This document shows, one piece after another, positions 1 to 11,518 of a stretch of 64,000 nucleotides of DNA. The position numbers were made by a program, and so were the translations under genes. Numbering within the stretch: the first letter of the stretch is position 1; every line of letters starts with the position of its first letter. Below the pieces are notes generated by a model. It was not told the origin of the DNA, searched no databases, and worked only from the letters and a program-made list of their open reading frames with translations. This DNA is from Lentilactobacillus laojiaonis (lineage in GTDB: Bacteria; Bacillota; Bacilli; Lactobacillales; Lactobacillaceae): contig NZ_CP085278.1 of the NCBI RefSeq assembly GCF_020616595.1, forward strand, positions 310,001-374,000, read 5' to 3'.

Positions 1-132
1 ACGTATAAGTACACGACTGCCTTGGATAACCTTAAAAAAATACAGACTGAAAAGCCAACTAGTATTGAAGCTAAAAACGACAATCAGTCTACAATGGATG
101 AATATAAAACTGATGCCCCAGAATTACAATAA
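1..132 (+). CDS. 3' end of an unidentified gene (partial)
   Basis: The first 43 codons of the window are open in frame 1 and end in TAA at 130-132, directly against a strong terminator hairpin, so this is the tail of a real gene that begins outside the window. The tail is hydrophilic, rich in Lys, Asn, Gln and Thr, and ends in ELQ. No motif is visible and I do not recognise the family. It reads in the same direction as the rRNA operon but is separated from it by the terminator. Confidence 0.6.
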   Translation, partial: TYKYTTALDNLKKIQTEKPTSIEAKNDNQSTMDEYKTDAPELQ

Positions 133-160
133 AACGCCTAACATATGTTAGGCGTTTTTT
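131..160 (+). terminator. Rho-independent terminator before the rRNA operon
   Basis: A perfect 12-bp inverted repeat (AAAACGCCTAAC, loop ATAT, GTTAGGCGTTTT) ends in a T-run at 155-160. It starts at the stop codon of the upstream partial gene and insulates that gene from the rRNA promoters. Confidence 0.9.
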
Positions 161-174
161 ATTTAAAAAAGTTG

Positions 175-203
175 TTGACGTATTACAATAACCCATGTAT
201 TAT
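175..203 (+). promoter_or_regulatory. rRNA promoter P1
   Basis: TTGACG (175-180), a 17-bp spacer and TATTAT (198-203). The -35 box is preceded by an A-run and GTTGTT. The 15-mer AAAAAAGTTGTTGAC (165-179) recurs at P2 and P3 and may act as an UP-like element. Confidence 0.75.
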
Positions 204-251
204 ATATTATGCTGCTTGATTGAAAGACAACTAGATAAATAAAAAAAGTTG

Positions 252-280
252 TTGACACAAGCAAGTGAGCTTGTTATGAT
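252..280 (+). promoter_or_regulatory. rRNA promoter P2
   Basis: TTGACA (252-257), 17 bp, TATGAT (275-280), with TGT just before the -10 box (extended -10). The same AAAAAAGTTGTTGAC block lies at 242-256. Bases 242-280 match 341-379 (P3) at 33 of 39 positions, so P2 and P3 are copies of one promoter. Confidence 0.85.
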
Positions 281-350
281 AGATAACGTTGCTTGAGAGA
301 GATTACTTAATTGGTTGAATTAATTAAGTTAATTAAATTAAAAAAAGTTG

Positions 351-379
351 TTGACGCAAGCAATTGAATCTGTTATTAT
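351..379 (+). promoter_or_regulatory. rRNA promoter P3
   Basis: TTGACG (351-356), 17 bp, TATTAT (374-379), with an extended -10 TGT. The predicted start near 386 coincides with the 5' arm of a 7-bp hairpin (GTTGTCA 386-392 with TGACAAC 413-419), so the transcript would begin with a stem-loop. Confidence 0.85.
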
Positions 380-385
380 TAAATA

Positions 386-565
386 GTTGTCAAAACGATA
401 ATAAATAAGTTATGACAACGAAGTAGATCTTTGAAAACTGAACAAAGTTTCGATTAAACAAATGTGCAGGGCGTCATAAATCATTTCGGTTTATGACCAA
501 AACATTTGCGAAGTCAATTCGCTAGTAAATAGAACAACAAAATGAGCTTACAAGCTTAATCATTT
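386..565 (+). promoter_or_regulatory. rRNA leader with boxA-like site and 16S processing stem
   Basis: The leader holds a 5' hairpin (386-419), a boxA-like antitermination sequence TCTTTGAAAACT (428-439), and a segment at 441-470 complementary to 2157-2182 downstream of 16S. That long duplex is the usual RNase III substrate that releases pre-16S rRNA. A further hairpin, GTCATAAA with TTTATGAC, lies at 472-498. The rest of 133-565 holds only the terminator and the three promoters. Confidence 0.75.
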
Positions 566-5272
<4,707 letters not shown>

Positions 5273-5354
5273 ATAGAGTTGATTTGGTGTTCTCAATGCA
5301 GAAAAATTAATATTAGCTAGTTTTGAGAGAACGAAGTTCTTTCTAGATATATAG
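5273..5354 (+). other. 23S-5S spacer with 3' arm of the 23S processing stem
   Basis: GGTGTTCTC (5286-5294) and CAGAAAAATTAATATT (5299-5314) are complementary to 2273-2281 and 2229-2244 upstream of 23S, forming the pre-23S processing stem. No gene is present. Confidence 0.75.
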
Positions 5355-5471
5355 TGTGGTGGCGATAGCCAGAAGGATACACCTGTTCCCATGCCGAACA
5401 CAGTAGTTAAGCTTCTGAACGCCGATAGTAGTTGGGGGATCGCCCCCTGCGAGGGTAGGAAGTTGCCATGC
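5355..5471 (+). rRNA. rrf: 5S ribosomal RNA
   Basis: 117-nt 5S gene starting TGTGGTGGCG and ending TTGCCATGC, with terminal strands that pair and the conserved CCGAAC loop. It lies 7 bp before the first tRNA gene and is surely co-transcribed with it. Confidence 0.95.
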
Positions 5472-5478
5472 TTCATAT

Positions 5479-5551
5479 GGAGGATTAGCTCAGCTGGGAG
5501 AGCATCTGCCTTACAAGCAGGAGGTCACAGGTTCGATCCCTGTATCCTCCA
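5479..5551 (+). tRNA. tRNA-Val (UAC)
   Basis: Cloverleaf with acceptor GGAGGAT/ATCCTCC, anticodon loop CTTACAA and T-loop TTCGATC. First of 19 tRNAs following 5S. 3'-CCA is not encoded. Confidence 0.95.
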
Positions 5552-5558
5552 TCCATAT

Positions 5559-5631
5559 GAGTCGTTAGCTCAGTTGGTAGAGCATCTGACTTTTAATCAG
5601 AGGGTCGGCAGTTCGAGCCTGCCACGACTCA
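5559..5631 (+). tRNA. tRNA-Lys (UUU)
   Basis: Acceptor GAGTCGT/ACGACTC, anticodon loop CTTTTAA. The U34 of this tRNA is a substrate of MnmA, whose gene lies at 43314-44438. CCA is not encoded. Confidence 0.95.
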
Positions 5632-5669
5632 TTAAAATTTAATATAATTGCGCATAGTATTTATATTAT

Positions 5670-5742
5670 GCCGACTTAGCTCAGCTGGCAGAGCACCTGT
5701 CTTGTAAACAGGGGGTCGGAAGTTCGAATCTTCTAGTCGGCA
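5670..5742 (+). tRNA. tRNA-Thr (UGU)
   Basis: Acceptor GCCGACT/AGTCGGC, anticodon loop CTTGTAA. CCA is not encoded. Confidence 0.95.
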
Positions 5743-5745
5743 TAT

Positions 5746-5817
5746 GCGGAAGTAGTTCAGTGGTAGAACATCACCTTGCCATGGTGGGGGTCGCGGGTTC
5801 GAATCCCGTCTTCCGCT
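5746..5817 (+). tRNA. tRNA-Gly (GCC)
   Basis: Acceptor GCGGAAG/CTTCCGC, anticodon loop CTTGCCA, discriminator T as usual for Gly. CCA is not encoded. Confidence 0.95.
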
Positions 5818-5828
5818 TTAACACCCTT

Positions 5829-5914
5829 GCCGGGGTGGCGGAATTGGCAGACGCACAGGACTTAAAATCCTGCGGTCAGTGATGACCGTACCGGTTCGAT
5901 CCCGGTCCTCGGCA
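5829..5914 (+). tRNA. tRNA-Leu (UAA)
   Basis: 86-nt type II tRNA with a long variable arm, acceptor GCCGGGG/CCTCGGC (one G-T pair) and anticodon loop CTTAAAA. CCA is not encoded. Confidence 0.95.
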
Positions 5915-5919
5915 TTTAT

Positions 5920-5993
5920 GCACCCATAGCGCAACTGGATAGAGTGTCTGACTACGAATCAGAAGGTTGTAGGTTCGACTCCTACTGGGTGCA
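5920..5993 (+). tRNA. tRNA-Arg (ACG)
   Basis: Acceptor GCACCCA/TGGGTGC, anticodon loop CTACGAA; A34 is expected to be deaminated to inosine. CCA is not encoded. Confidence 0.95.
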
Positions 5994-5997
5994 TTCT

Positions 5998-6071
5998 CGG
6001 GAAGTAGCTCAGCTTGGTAGAGCACCTGGTTTGGGACCAGGGGGTCGCAGGTTCGAATCCTGTCTTCCCGA
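5998..6071 (+). tRNA. tRNA-Pro (UGG)
   Basis: Acceptor CGGGAAG/CTTCCCG, anticodon loop TTTGGGA. CCA is not encoded. Confidence 0.95.
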
Positions 6072-6103
6072 TAGCATTTATTCAATGCTTGATGTAACTT
6101 AAT

Positions 6104-6177
6104 CGCGGTGTAGCTCAGCTGGCTAGAGCGTCCGGTTCATACCCGGGAGGTCGGGGGTTCGATCCCCTCTGCCGCGA
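6104..6177 (+). tRNA. tRNA-Met (CAU), probably elongator
   Basis: Anticodon CAT. Acceptor CGCGGTG/TGCCGCG pairs C1-G72, so the initiator C1-A72 mismatch is absent, and the anticodon stem lacks three consecutive G-C pairs. It resembles the Bacillus elongator tRNA-Met. Assignment among the three CAT tRNAs is by these features only. Confidence 0.85.
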
Positions 6178-6186
6178 TAGAGTCTT

Positions 6187-6260
6187 GGACCTTTAGCTCA
6201 GTTGGTTAGAGCAGACGGCTCATAACCGTCCGGTCGTAGGTTCGAATCCTACAAGGTCCA
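6187..6260 (+). tRNA. CAU tRNA, probably tRNA-Ile2 (lysidine-modified)
   Basis: Anticodon CAT with acceptor GGACCTT/AAGGTCC. C4-G69 and C5-G68 are pairs that TilS uses to pick tRNA-Ile2 over tRNA-Met, so this is likely the tRNA that reads AUA after lysidine modification. Elongator Met is the alternative. Confidence 0.75.
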
Positions 6261-6289
6261 TTGACTTACAAATGTAAGTGTGTTATACT
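6261..6289 (+). promoter_or_regulatory. Internal promoter of the tRNA cluster
   Basis: TTGACT (6261-6266), exactly 17 bp, TATACT (6284-6289), in the 57-bp gap between the Ile2 and Ser genes. It could transcribe the last ten tRNAs independently of rRNA. The spacer contains TACAAATGTA (6267-6276), which fits the CopY operator consensus TACAnnTGTA; that match may be chance. Confidence 0.7.
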
Positions 6290-6317
6290 ATAAATATACT
6301 TTTTACATTTATCATAT

Positions 6318-6407
6318 GGAGGATTACCCAAGTCTGGCTGAAGGGAACGGTCTTGAAAACCGTCAGGTGGGTCAAACCACGCGAGAGTTCGAATCTCTCA
6401 TCCTCCT
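6318..6407 (+). tRNA. tRNA-Ser (UGA)
   Basis: 90-nt type II tRNA, acceptor GGAGGAT/ATCCTCC, anticodon loop CTTGAAA. The base after the acceptor stem (position 73) is T, whereas Ser tRNAs usually have G, as the second Ser tRNA here does. Confidence 0.95.
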
Positions 6408-6414
6408 TTATTAT

Positions 6415-6488
<74 letters not shown>

Positions 6489-6492
6489 TTTT

Positions 6493-6567
6493 GGTCCGTT
6501 GGTCTAGTTGGTTTAGGACGCCTGCCTGTCACGCAGGAGATCACGAGTTCGAGTCTCGTACGGACCG
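6493..6567 (+). tRNA. tRNA-Asp (GUC), copy 1
   Basis: Acceptor GGTCCGT/ACGGACC, anticodon loop CTGTCAC, G73. Identical to copy 2 at 7104-7178. Confidence 0.95.
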
Positions 6568-6570
6568 GAT

Positions 6571-6643
6571 GGCTCGGTAGCTCAGTTGGTAGAGCAATGG
6601 ATTGAAGCTCCATGTGTCGGCAGTTCGATTCTGTCCCGCGCCA
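6571..6643 (+). tRNA. tRNA-Phe (GAA)
   Basis: Anticodon loop TTGAAGC. The acceptor strands GGCTCGG and CCGCGCC leave a T4-C69 mismatch in an otherwise paired stem; a G at position 4 or an A at 69 would restore it. The only Phe tRNA in the window. Confidence 0.92.
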
Positions 6644-6666
6644 CTTACAATTTAATATTTTATTAT

Positions 6667-6737
6667 GCGGGTGTAGTTTAGTGGTAAAACCACAGCCTTC
6701 CAAGCTGTTGTCGCGAGTTCGATTCTCGTCACCCGCT
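6667..6737 (+). tRNA. tRNA-Gly (UCC)
   Basis: Acceptor GCGGGTG/CACCCGC, anticodon loop CTTCCAA, T73. CCA is not encoded. Confidence 0.95.
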
Positions 6738-6746
6738 TTTTATTAT

Positions 6747-6820
<74 letters not shown>

Positions 6821-6822
6821 TT

Positions 6823-6910
6823 GGAGAAGTACTCAAGTGGCTGAAGAGGTGCCCCTGCTAAGGGTATAGGTCGCGTAAGCGGCGCGAGAGTTCGAATCTC
6901 TCCTTCTCCG
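6823..6910 (+). tRNA. tRNA-Ser (GCU)
   Basis: 88-nt type II tRNA, acceptor GGAGAAG/CTTCTCC, anticodon loop CTGCTAA, standard G73. Confidence 0.95.
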
Positions 6911-6932
6911 TTTTATTTAAAATAAATATAAT

Positions 6933-7004
6933 GACCCGTTGGTCAAGTGGTTAAGACACCGCCCTTTCACGGCGGTAACATGGGTTCGAATCCCGTACGG
7001 GTCA
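6933..7004 (+). tRNA. tRNA-Glu (UUC)
   Basis: Acceptor GACCCGT/ACGGGTC, anticodon loop CTTTCAC. U34 is an MnmA substrate. CCA is not encoded. Confidence 0.95.
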
Positions 7005-7025
7005 TCACTTAACTTAATATATTAT

Positions 7026-7099
<74 letters not shown>

Positions 7100-7103
7100 T
7101 TTT

Positions 7104-7178
7104 GGTCCGTTGGTCTAGTTGGTTTAGGACGCCTGCCTGTCACGCAGGAGATCACGAGTTCGAGTCTCGTACGGACCG
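7104..7178 (+). tRNA. tRNA-Asp (GUC), copy 2
   Basis: Same sequence as copy 1. Last tRNA of the cluster, 7 bp before the terminator. Confidence 0.95.
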
Positions 7179-7185
7179 TAAATTT

Positions 7186-7225
7186 AAAAAGGTTGTTGCT
7201 TAATTTAAAGCAACAACCTTTTTTG
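7186..7225 (+). terminator. Terminator of the rRNA-tRNA operon
   Basis: AAGGTTGTTGCTT and AAAGCAACAACCTT form a long stem with a small loop, followed by a run of six T. It ends the rrn-tRNA transcription unit before the ATPase gene. Confidence 0.9.
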
Positions 7226-7262
7226 CATTATAATGTTCAATAAATAAGAAGGAGGGGAAGAT

Positions 7263-9290
7263 ATGGATCACTCATCAATGAAAATGAATAATGATGAACA
7301 TAATGGGCATAGTAGTAACCATATGAAATCCATGAATAAAAAATTTTGGATTGCCTTAATTTTAACTATTCCTATTATTTTATTGGAGCCGCTTCATGGA
7401 TTTGAATTATTTAATAATAAACCGAACATTTTCTCTGAAATCATTGTACTTATATTGGGGTCGATTATATATTTTTATTGTGGGGAACCTTTTTTTCAAG
7501 GCGCTAAATCTGAATTTAAAAATAAGAAACCTGGTATGATGTCGTTAATAACGCTAGGTATTACGGTAGCATATTTTTATAGTATTTATGCCTTTTTAGC
7601 TAATAATGTATTAGAAATTACCTCTCATATTAATAATTTTTGGGGTGAATTAGCGACTTTAATTGATATTATGTTGTTAGGTCACTTAATAGAAATGAGG
7701 TCAATTAGTGCCTCAGGATCGGCCGTGGACGCATTGGCAAAATTATTACCAGATAATGCGGAATTAGTCGATAGTAAGGGTGGAACTAAAAGTATTCCTA
7801 TCAATCAAATAAAAGTTTCAGATGTATTGCGAGTTAAACCTGGTGAAAAAGTTCCTGCTGACGGATTAATTGTTAAGGGGGCTACTTCTATAAATGAATC
7901 ATTAGTGACTGGTGAATCTAAATTAATCAATAAAGGTATTAATGATAAAGTAATCGGTGGTTCAATTAATGGTAATGGTACTTTTGAATTAAAAGTAACT
8001 CAAAATAAGCAAAATAGTTATCTTAGCAAAGTAATGCATTTAATTGATAATGCTCAAGGTAGTAAGACTGTTACCCAGAATTTAGCTAATCGCATTGCTG
8101 GATATTTATTTTATGCAGCTTTAATTATTGCCATACTAGCATTTATATATTGGATTGCCACCAAAGGAATTAATTTTGCTTTACCAATTGCAGTCACAGT
8201 CTTAATTACTGCTTGTCCACACGCTTTAGGACTCGCAATTCCATTGGTTATTTCTAGATCAACCGGAATAGCTGCTAAAAATGGTCTTTTGATTAGAAAT
8301 CAAGATTCCTTAGAAAAATCTAACAAACTAAAATATGCTTTATTGGATAAAACAGGGACCTTAACTCAAGGGCAGTTTGTCTTAAACTATTACCATAGTT
8401 TTAATCCTCAATTTACTGATTTAGATATTTTATCAATTGCGGCCGGCTTAGAAAAACAATCTAATCATCCATTGGCTAAAGGAGTTTTAGCTAAAGCGAG
8501 TGAGCAATCTGTTGAAATACCAGATGTTAGTGATGTACAACAAAAAAGTGGTATTGGTTTAAGTGGAACGATTAATAATCAAAAATATCAATTGGTTTCT
8601 ATTAACTATGTAATTCAAAAAAGTATTGAGTATGATCCATCAGTTTTTAATGATGTTTCAAATCAGGGGAATTCGGTTAGTTTTCTAATCCAGAATAATC
8701 AAGTTATCGGAATGATTGGCGAGGGTGACCAGATTAAAGAAAATTCTCCAGAGTTAATTAGTTATTTAAAGCAAATGGGAATAAAACCGGTTATGCTAAC
8801 TGGTGATAATGCAAATGTTGCCCAATCGATTGCCAATAGACTTGGGATAACTGATTATCAAGCGGGATTATTACCTGAGGATAAAGAAAAGCTGGTAGTT
8901 AAATTCCAAGAACAAGGAGAAGTTCTTTTTATCGGAGATGGTGTAAATGACGCTCCTAGTTTAAGTCGTGCTAACCTTGGAATTGCCATTGGATCTGGTA
9001 CCGATATTGCCATTGGATCTGGTACCGATATTGCTATTGAATCAGCTGATGTAGTGTTAGTTAATAGTGATCCTAAGAGTGTAATTTCCTTGTTAAAATT
9101 AACTAAAAAAGCTCGAAATAAAATGGTACAAAATTTATGGTGGGGAGCAGGCTACAATATTGTGGCTTTACCATTAGCAGCCGGGATTTTAGCTCCAATT
9201 GGCATTATATTAAGCCCTATGGCTGGAGCTATTTTAATGTCAATAAGTACAATCATAGTGGCAGTTAATGCTATGACCTTAAAAATATAA
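7263..9290 (+). CDS. copB: Copper-translocating P-type ATPase, CopB type
   Basis: 675-aa P1B-type heavy-metal ATPase that exports copper (or silver) using ATP. The N terminus is rich in His and Met (first 28 residues) instead of having a CxxC metal-binding domain. Membrane segments follow; the ion-channel motif is CPH (Cys318), typical of CopB, the phosphorylation motif is DKTGT (Asp362), and the hinge is GDGVNDAP near 558-565. A strong GGAGG lies before the ATG at 7263. It stands alone between the tRNA terminator and its own terminator; no CopY regulator or CopZ chaperone is adjacent. Residues 574-589 are an 8-residue tandem duplication (IAIGSGTD twice) in the normally invariant motif after the hinge, which could affect folding. 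Metal specificity is inferred. Confidence 0.9.
   Translation: MDHSSMKMNNDEHNGHSSNHMKSMNKKFWIALILTIPIILLEPLHGFELFNNKPNIFSEIIVLILGSIIYFYCGEPFFQGAKSEFKNKKPGMMSLITLGITVAYFYSIYAFLANNVLEITSHINNFWGELATLIDIMLLGHLIEMRSISASGSAVDALAKLLPDNAELVDSKGGTKSIPINQIKVSDVLRVKPGEKVPADGLIVKGATSINESLVTGESKLINKGINDKVIGGSINGNGTFELKVTQNKQNSYLSKVMHLIDNAQGSKTVTQNLANRIAGYLFYAALIIAILAFIYWIATKGINFALPIAVTVLITACPHALGLAIPLVISRSTGIAAKNGLLIRNQDSLEKSNKLKYALLDKTGTLTQGQFVLNYYHSFNPQFTDLDILSIAAGLEKQSNHPLAKGVLAKASEQSVEIPDVSDVQQKSGIGLSGTINNQKYQLVSINYVIQKSIEYDPSVFNDVSNQGNSVSFLIQNNQVIGMIGEGDQIKENSPELISYLKQMGIKPVMLTGDNANVAQSIANRLGITDYQAGLLPEDKEKLVVKFQEQGEVLFIGDGVNDAPSLSRANLGIAIGSGTDIAIGSGTDIAIESADVVLVNSDPKSVISLLKLTKKARNKMVQNLWWGAGYNIVALPLAAGILAPIGIILSPMAGAILMSISTIIVAVNAMTLKI
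8982..9029 (+). repeat. In-frame 24-bp tandem duplication inside copB
   Basis: The 24-bp unit 8982-9005 is repeated without change at 9006-9029, adding eight residues (IAIGSGTD) to the P domain. Other P1B ATPases have this motif once. No synonymous differences separate the copies, so the event looks recent, or the array may be slippage-prone. Confidence 0.95.
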
Positions 9291-9295
9291 ATAAA

Positions 9296-9327
9296 AAAGC
9301 CTAGGATAAAAATCCTAAGCTTTTTTT
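9296..9327 (+). terminator. Terminator between convergent genes
   Basis: AAAGCCTAGGAT and ATCCTAAGCTTT form a stem with one mismatch, flanked by an A-run and a T-run, so it can stop transcription from both sides. It overlaps the last codons of the minus-strand gene at 9315. Confidence 0.8.
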
Positions 9328-9812
9328 GATACAATTGGTTTATAGCTAACCGAATCGAAATAAAAACTTTGTGAGTTTTTATAAGTGTTTTTCCACTTAT
9401 CAATTACATCATTTTTCCATACATCAAAATCACTAGGATTTTGCCAACTAGTTAGAATTACACGACGATTGATATCTTTTTGGTAATGCATAGAATAAAT
9501 AGTTTCCATACCGTATGGTAAATCAGTCATTAGTAGGTTGACTTTAGAGTCAAAAACCTGTTGTTGTTCTGGTCCTAAAAAAATTGTTGTAAAATTAATA
9601 AATAAATTTAAGTTTTGGTTACCAGTTTTGGCTAAAATATCAAAATTTACGGGAGAGCTAAAAACACTCTGTTCGTTGGTTTGATCTAGTAGCATAATTG
9701 TGTTAGGTTTGTTGGTAGCAGAATACATAATTAGTTTTCGATCGGGATACTTATTTTGAATATTTGATAAAATCGGCATACTGCCAAACGTTGTTGAGAT
9801 TTGATTAGTCAT
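9315..9812 (-). CDS. HmoB/TRAP-like ABM-fold protein
   Basis: 165 aa. The C-terminal part, RRVILTSWQNPSDFDVW (about 117-133), resembles the antibiotic-biosynthesis-monooxygenase (ABM) fold as in Bacillus HmoB (YhgC) and staphylococcal TRAP, proteins of nearly equal length with a similar N-terminal half. HmoB is a haem monooxygenase; whether this protein binds haem is not evident. The ATG is set by GGAGG 8 bp upstream. It is monocistronic and divergent from the MBL-fold gene at 9916. Family-level call only. Confidence 0.6.
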   Translation of the reverse strand: MTNQISTTFGSMPILSNIQNKYPDRKLIMYSATNKPNTIMLLDQTNEQSVFSSPVNFDILAKTGNQNLNLFINFTTIFLGPEQQQVFDSKVNLLMTDLPYGMETIYSMHYQKDINRRVILTSWQNPSDFDVWKNDVIDKWKNTYKNSQSFYFDSVSYKPIVSKKA

Positions 9813-9915
9813 TGTAAGATCCTCCCCATATGAATAAACTCTAACTGTTATTAATTATACGTGGAATAATTTAAATTATACAATGATATGTATCGTAATT
9901 AATTAAGGAGAAGAT

Positions 9916-10659
9916 ATGAAATTAACTATTTTAGGATATTTAGGTGGGTTTCCAAGTCATAACATTGGAACTAGTAGTTATTTATTAGAATCAGCTGATT
10001 TTAGTTTATTAATTGATTGTGGAAGTGGGGCGTTAATAAATTTAGAAAAACTCAAAGATCCTTTATCACTAGATGCAGTAATCTTATCGCACTATCATGC
10101 TGATCATATAGCTGATGTTGGTGTTTTACAATATTACTGGCAACTTCATCCAGAGCATTATAAATTAAAAGAGTTGCCAATTTATGGAAATACTGAGGAT
10201 ATGGACAATTTTAAAAAGTTGGATTGGCCCAAATCAACTCAAAAAATGGGGTTTAGTGCAGATGATTCTTTACAAATAGGACCATTTGAAATTAGTTTTT
10301 TAAAGACGCATCATCCAGTGCCAACATTTGCCATGCGAATTGTTGAAACAACTACCCAAAAGGTATTGGTATTTACGGCTGACACGGGTTATTTTGATCA
10401 ATTAGTTGATTTTTGTAAAGATGCCGATGTGTTAATGACGGACACTAATTTTGATAATAGCAATACTAGTGATGTCCGTTGGCACATGACTGCCGATGAA
10501 AGTGCTCATTTAGCTTTAGATAGTCATGCTAAAAGATTAATTTTAACTCATTTACCGGATGATCAACGACTTGCAAAAATTAAACAAGAAGTCGCTCAAG
10601 TTATTAATGATCAAATTAGGGTTCAGTTAGCTCAGGAAGGTTTACAAATTGACATTTAA
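9916..10659 (+). CDS. MBL-fold metallo-hydrolase (YhfI / RNase Z-like)
   Basis: 247 aa. The metallo-beta-lactamase metal motif is HYHADH (about 56-61, sequence LSHYHADHIADVG). Further ligands are in DTGY (near 155), a Thr-Asp pair near 175, and a late His in LTHL (near 214). This layout matches the Bacillus YhfI branch related to RNase Z. Substrate unknown; hydrolysis of a phosphodiester or cyclic nucleotide is the family expectation. Start ATG at 9916 has AAGGAG 8 bp upstream. Divergent from the ABM-fold gene; about 100 bp later the mecA promoter begins. Confidence 0.8.
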   Translation: MKLTILGYLGGFPSHNIGTSSYLLESADFSLLIDCGSGALINLEKLKDPLSLDAVILSHYHADHIADVGVLQYYWQLHPEHYKLKELPIYGNTEDMDNFKKLDWPKSTQKMGFSADDSLQIGPFEISFLKTHHPVPTFAMRIVETTTQKVLVFTADTGYFDQLVDFCKDADVLMTDTNFDNSNTSDVRWHMTADESAHLALDSHAKRLILTHLPDDQRLAKIKQEVAQVINDQIRVQLAQEGLQIDI

Positions 10660-10714
10660 ATGTAAAAAACTTGTAGTTGCCTAACACTAGACGTATCATT
10701 TAGATGAATAAACA

Positions 10715-10723
10715 TGTTACAAT
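10715..10723 (+). promoter_or_regulatory. Probable mecA promoter (extended -10)
   Basis: TGTTACAAT, an extended -10 element without a clear -35 box, about 45 bp upstream of the mecA start. Confidence 0.45.
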
Positions 10724-10769
10724 AATACAATAAATTAGCTTCCATTTTATGAAAAAGAGGTGGCAACGA

Positions 10770-11462
10770 ATGGAAATGAAACGAATTGATGAAAATACAA
10801 TTCGAGTAACAATTGGGGTTGAAGACCTAGACAAACATGGTATTACCGTATTAGATTTACTTGGTGATCATAAACAAGTTGAGTCATTCTTTTATAGTGT
10901 GTTGGATGAAGTAGATATCGAACATCAATTTGAGAATAATGATGCCGTTACTTTTCAAGTTTTACCTAGTAGAAATGGTCTAGAATTATTTATTAGTAAG
11001 GATAATAATATAATTCAAGGTTTAAACAGAATTAATGCTGAGGCCAACGAATATCAAGATCCCGAACAAACTGAAGAAAAATGGATTGATTATAAACCAG
11101 ATTCATTTACGGAGTATAAAGCTAGAGCTAAAAAAGAAAAACGAGAGAAAGAACGCCAAGCTTTTTCACCTAGTCTAAAAGTTGAAGTTTTTGAGTTTAG
11201 TGATTTTAATACTTTTGTAGATTTGGCTCAAATTCTTCACTTAGAAAACGGCTTATCAGATTTATACTTGTATAAAGGAAAATATTATCTAAAAATTGAA
11301 TTATATGGTAACGATGAAAAAGATAACTTAGTAAGTAATCAAATTGCCATTGCCAGTGAATATGGCAAAAAAACTAAAGTTACGGAAGATGTTTTATCAG
11401 AATATGGTGATTTATTAATGTCAACCAGTGCTTTAGAATTAGCTAGACACTACTTTAAATAA
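10770..11462 (+). CDS. mecA: Adaptor protein MecA
   Basis: 230 aa. MecA delivers substrates to ClpC(P); in Bacillus it targets ComK and modulates competence and stress responses. The N-terminal substrate-binding domain begins MEMKRIDENTIRVTIG, a family signature, an acidic/charged linker lies near residues 90-135, and the C-terminal ClpC-binding domain follows. I place the start at 10770 because AAGAGGTGG lies 7 bp upstream; an in-frame ATG at 10749 lies before that site. A terminator follows immediately, so mecA is monocistronic. It neighbours coiA and spxH, another Clp adaptor. Confidence 0.92.
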   Translation: MEMKRIDENTIRVTIGVEDLDKHGITVLDLLGDHKQVESFFYSVLDEVDIEHQFENNDAVTFQVLPSRNGLELFISKDNNIIQGLNRINAEANEYQDPEQTEEKWIDYKPDSFTEYKARAKKEKREKERQAFSPSLKVEVFEFSDFNTFVDLAQILHLENGLSDLYLYKGKYYLKIELYGNDEKDNLVSNQIAIASEYGKKTKVTEDVLSEYGDLLMSTSALELARHYFK

Positions 11463-11493
11463 AAGCTACTTTCAAAATTGAAAGTAGCTTTTT
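11461..11493 (+). terminator. mecA terminator
   Basis: AAAAGCTACTTTCAA and TTGAAAGTAGCTTTT form a perfect hairpin ending in T's, starting at the mecA stop. Confidence 0.9.
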
Positions 11494-11518
11494 ACGTAAT
11501 TACTTTTAAAAGGTGATT

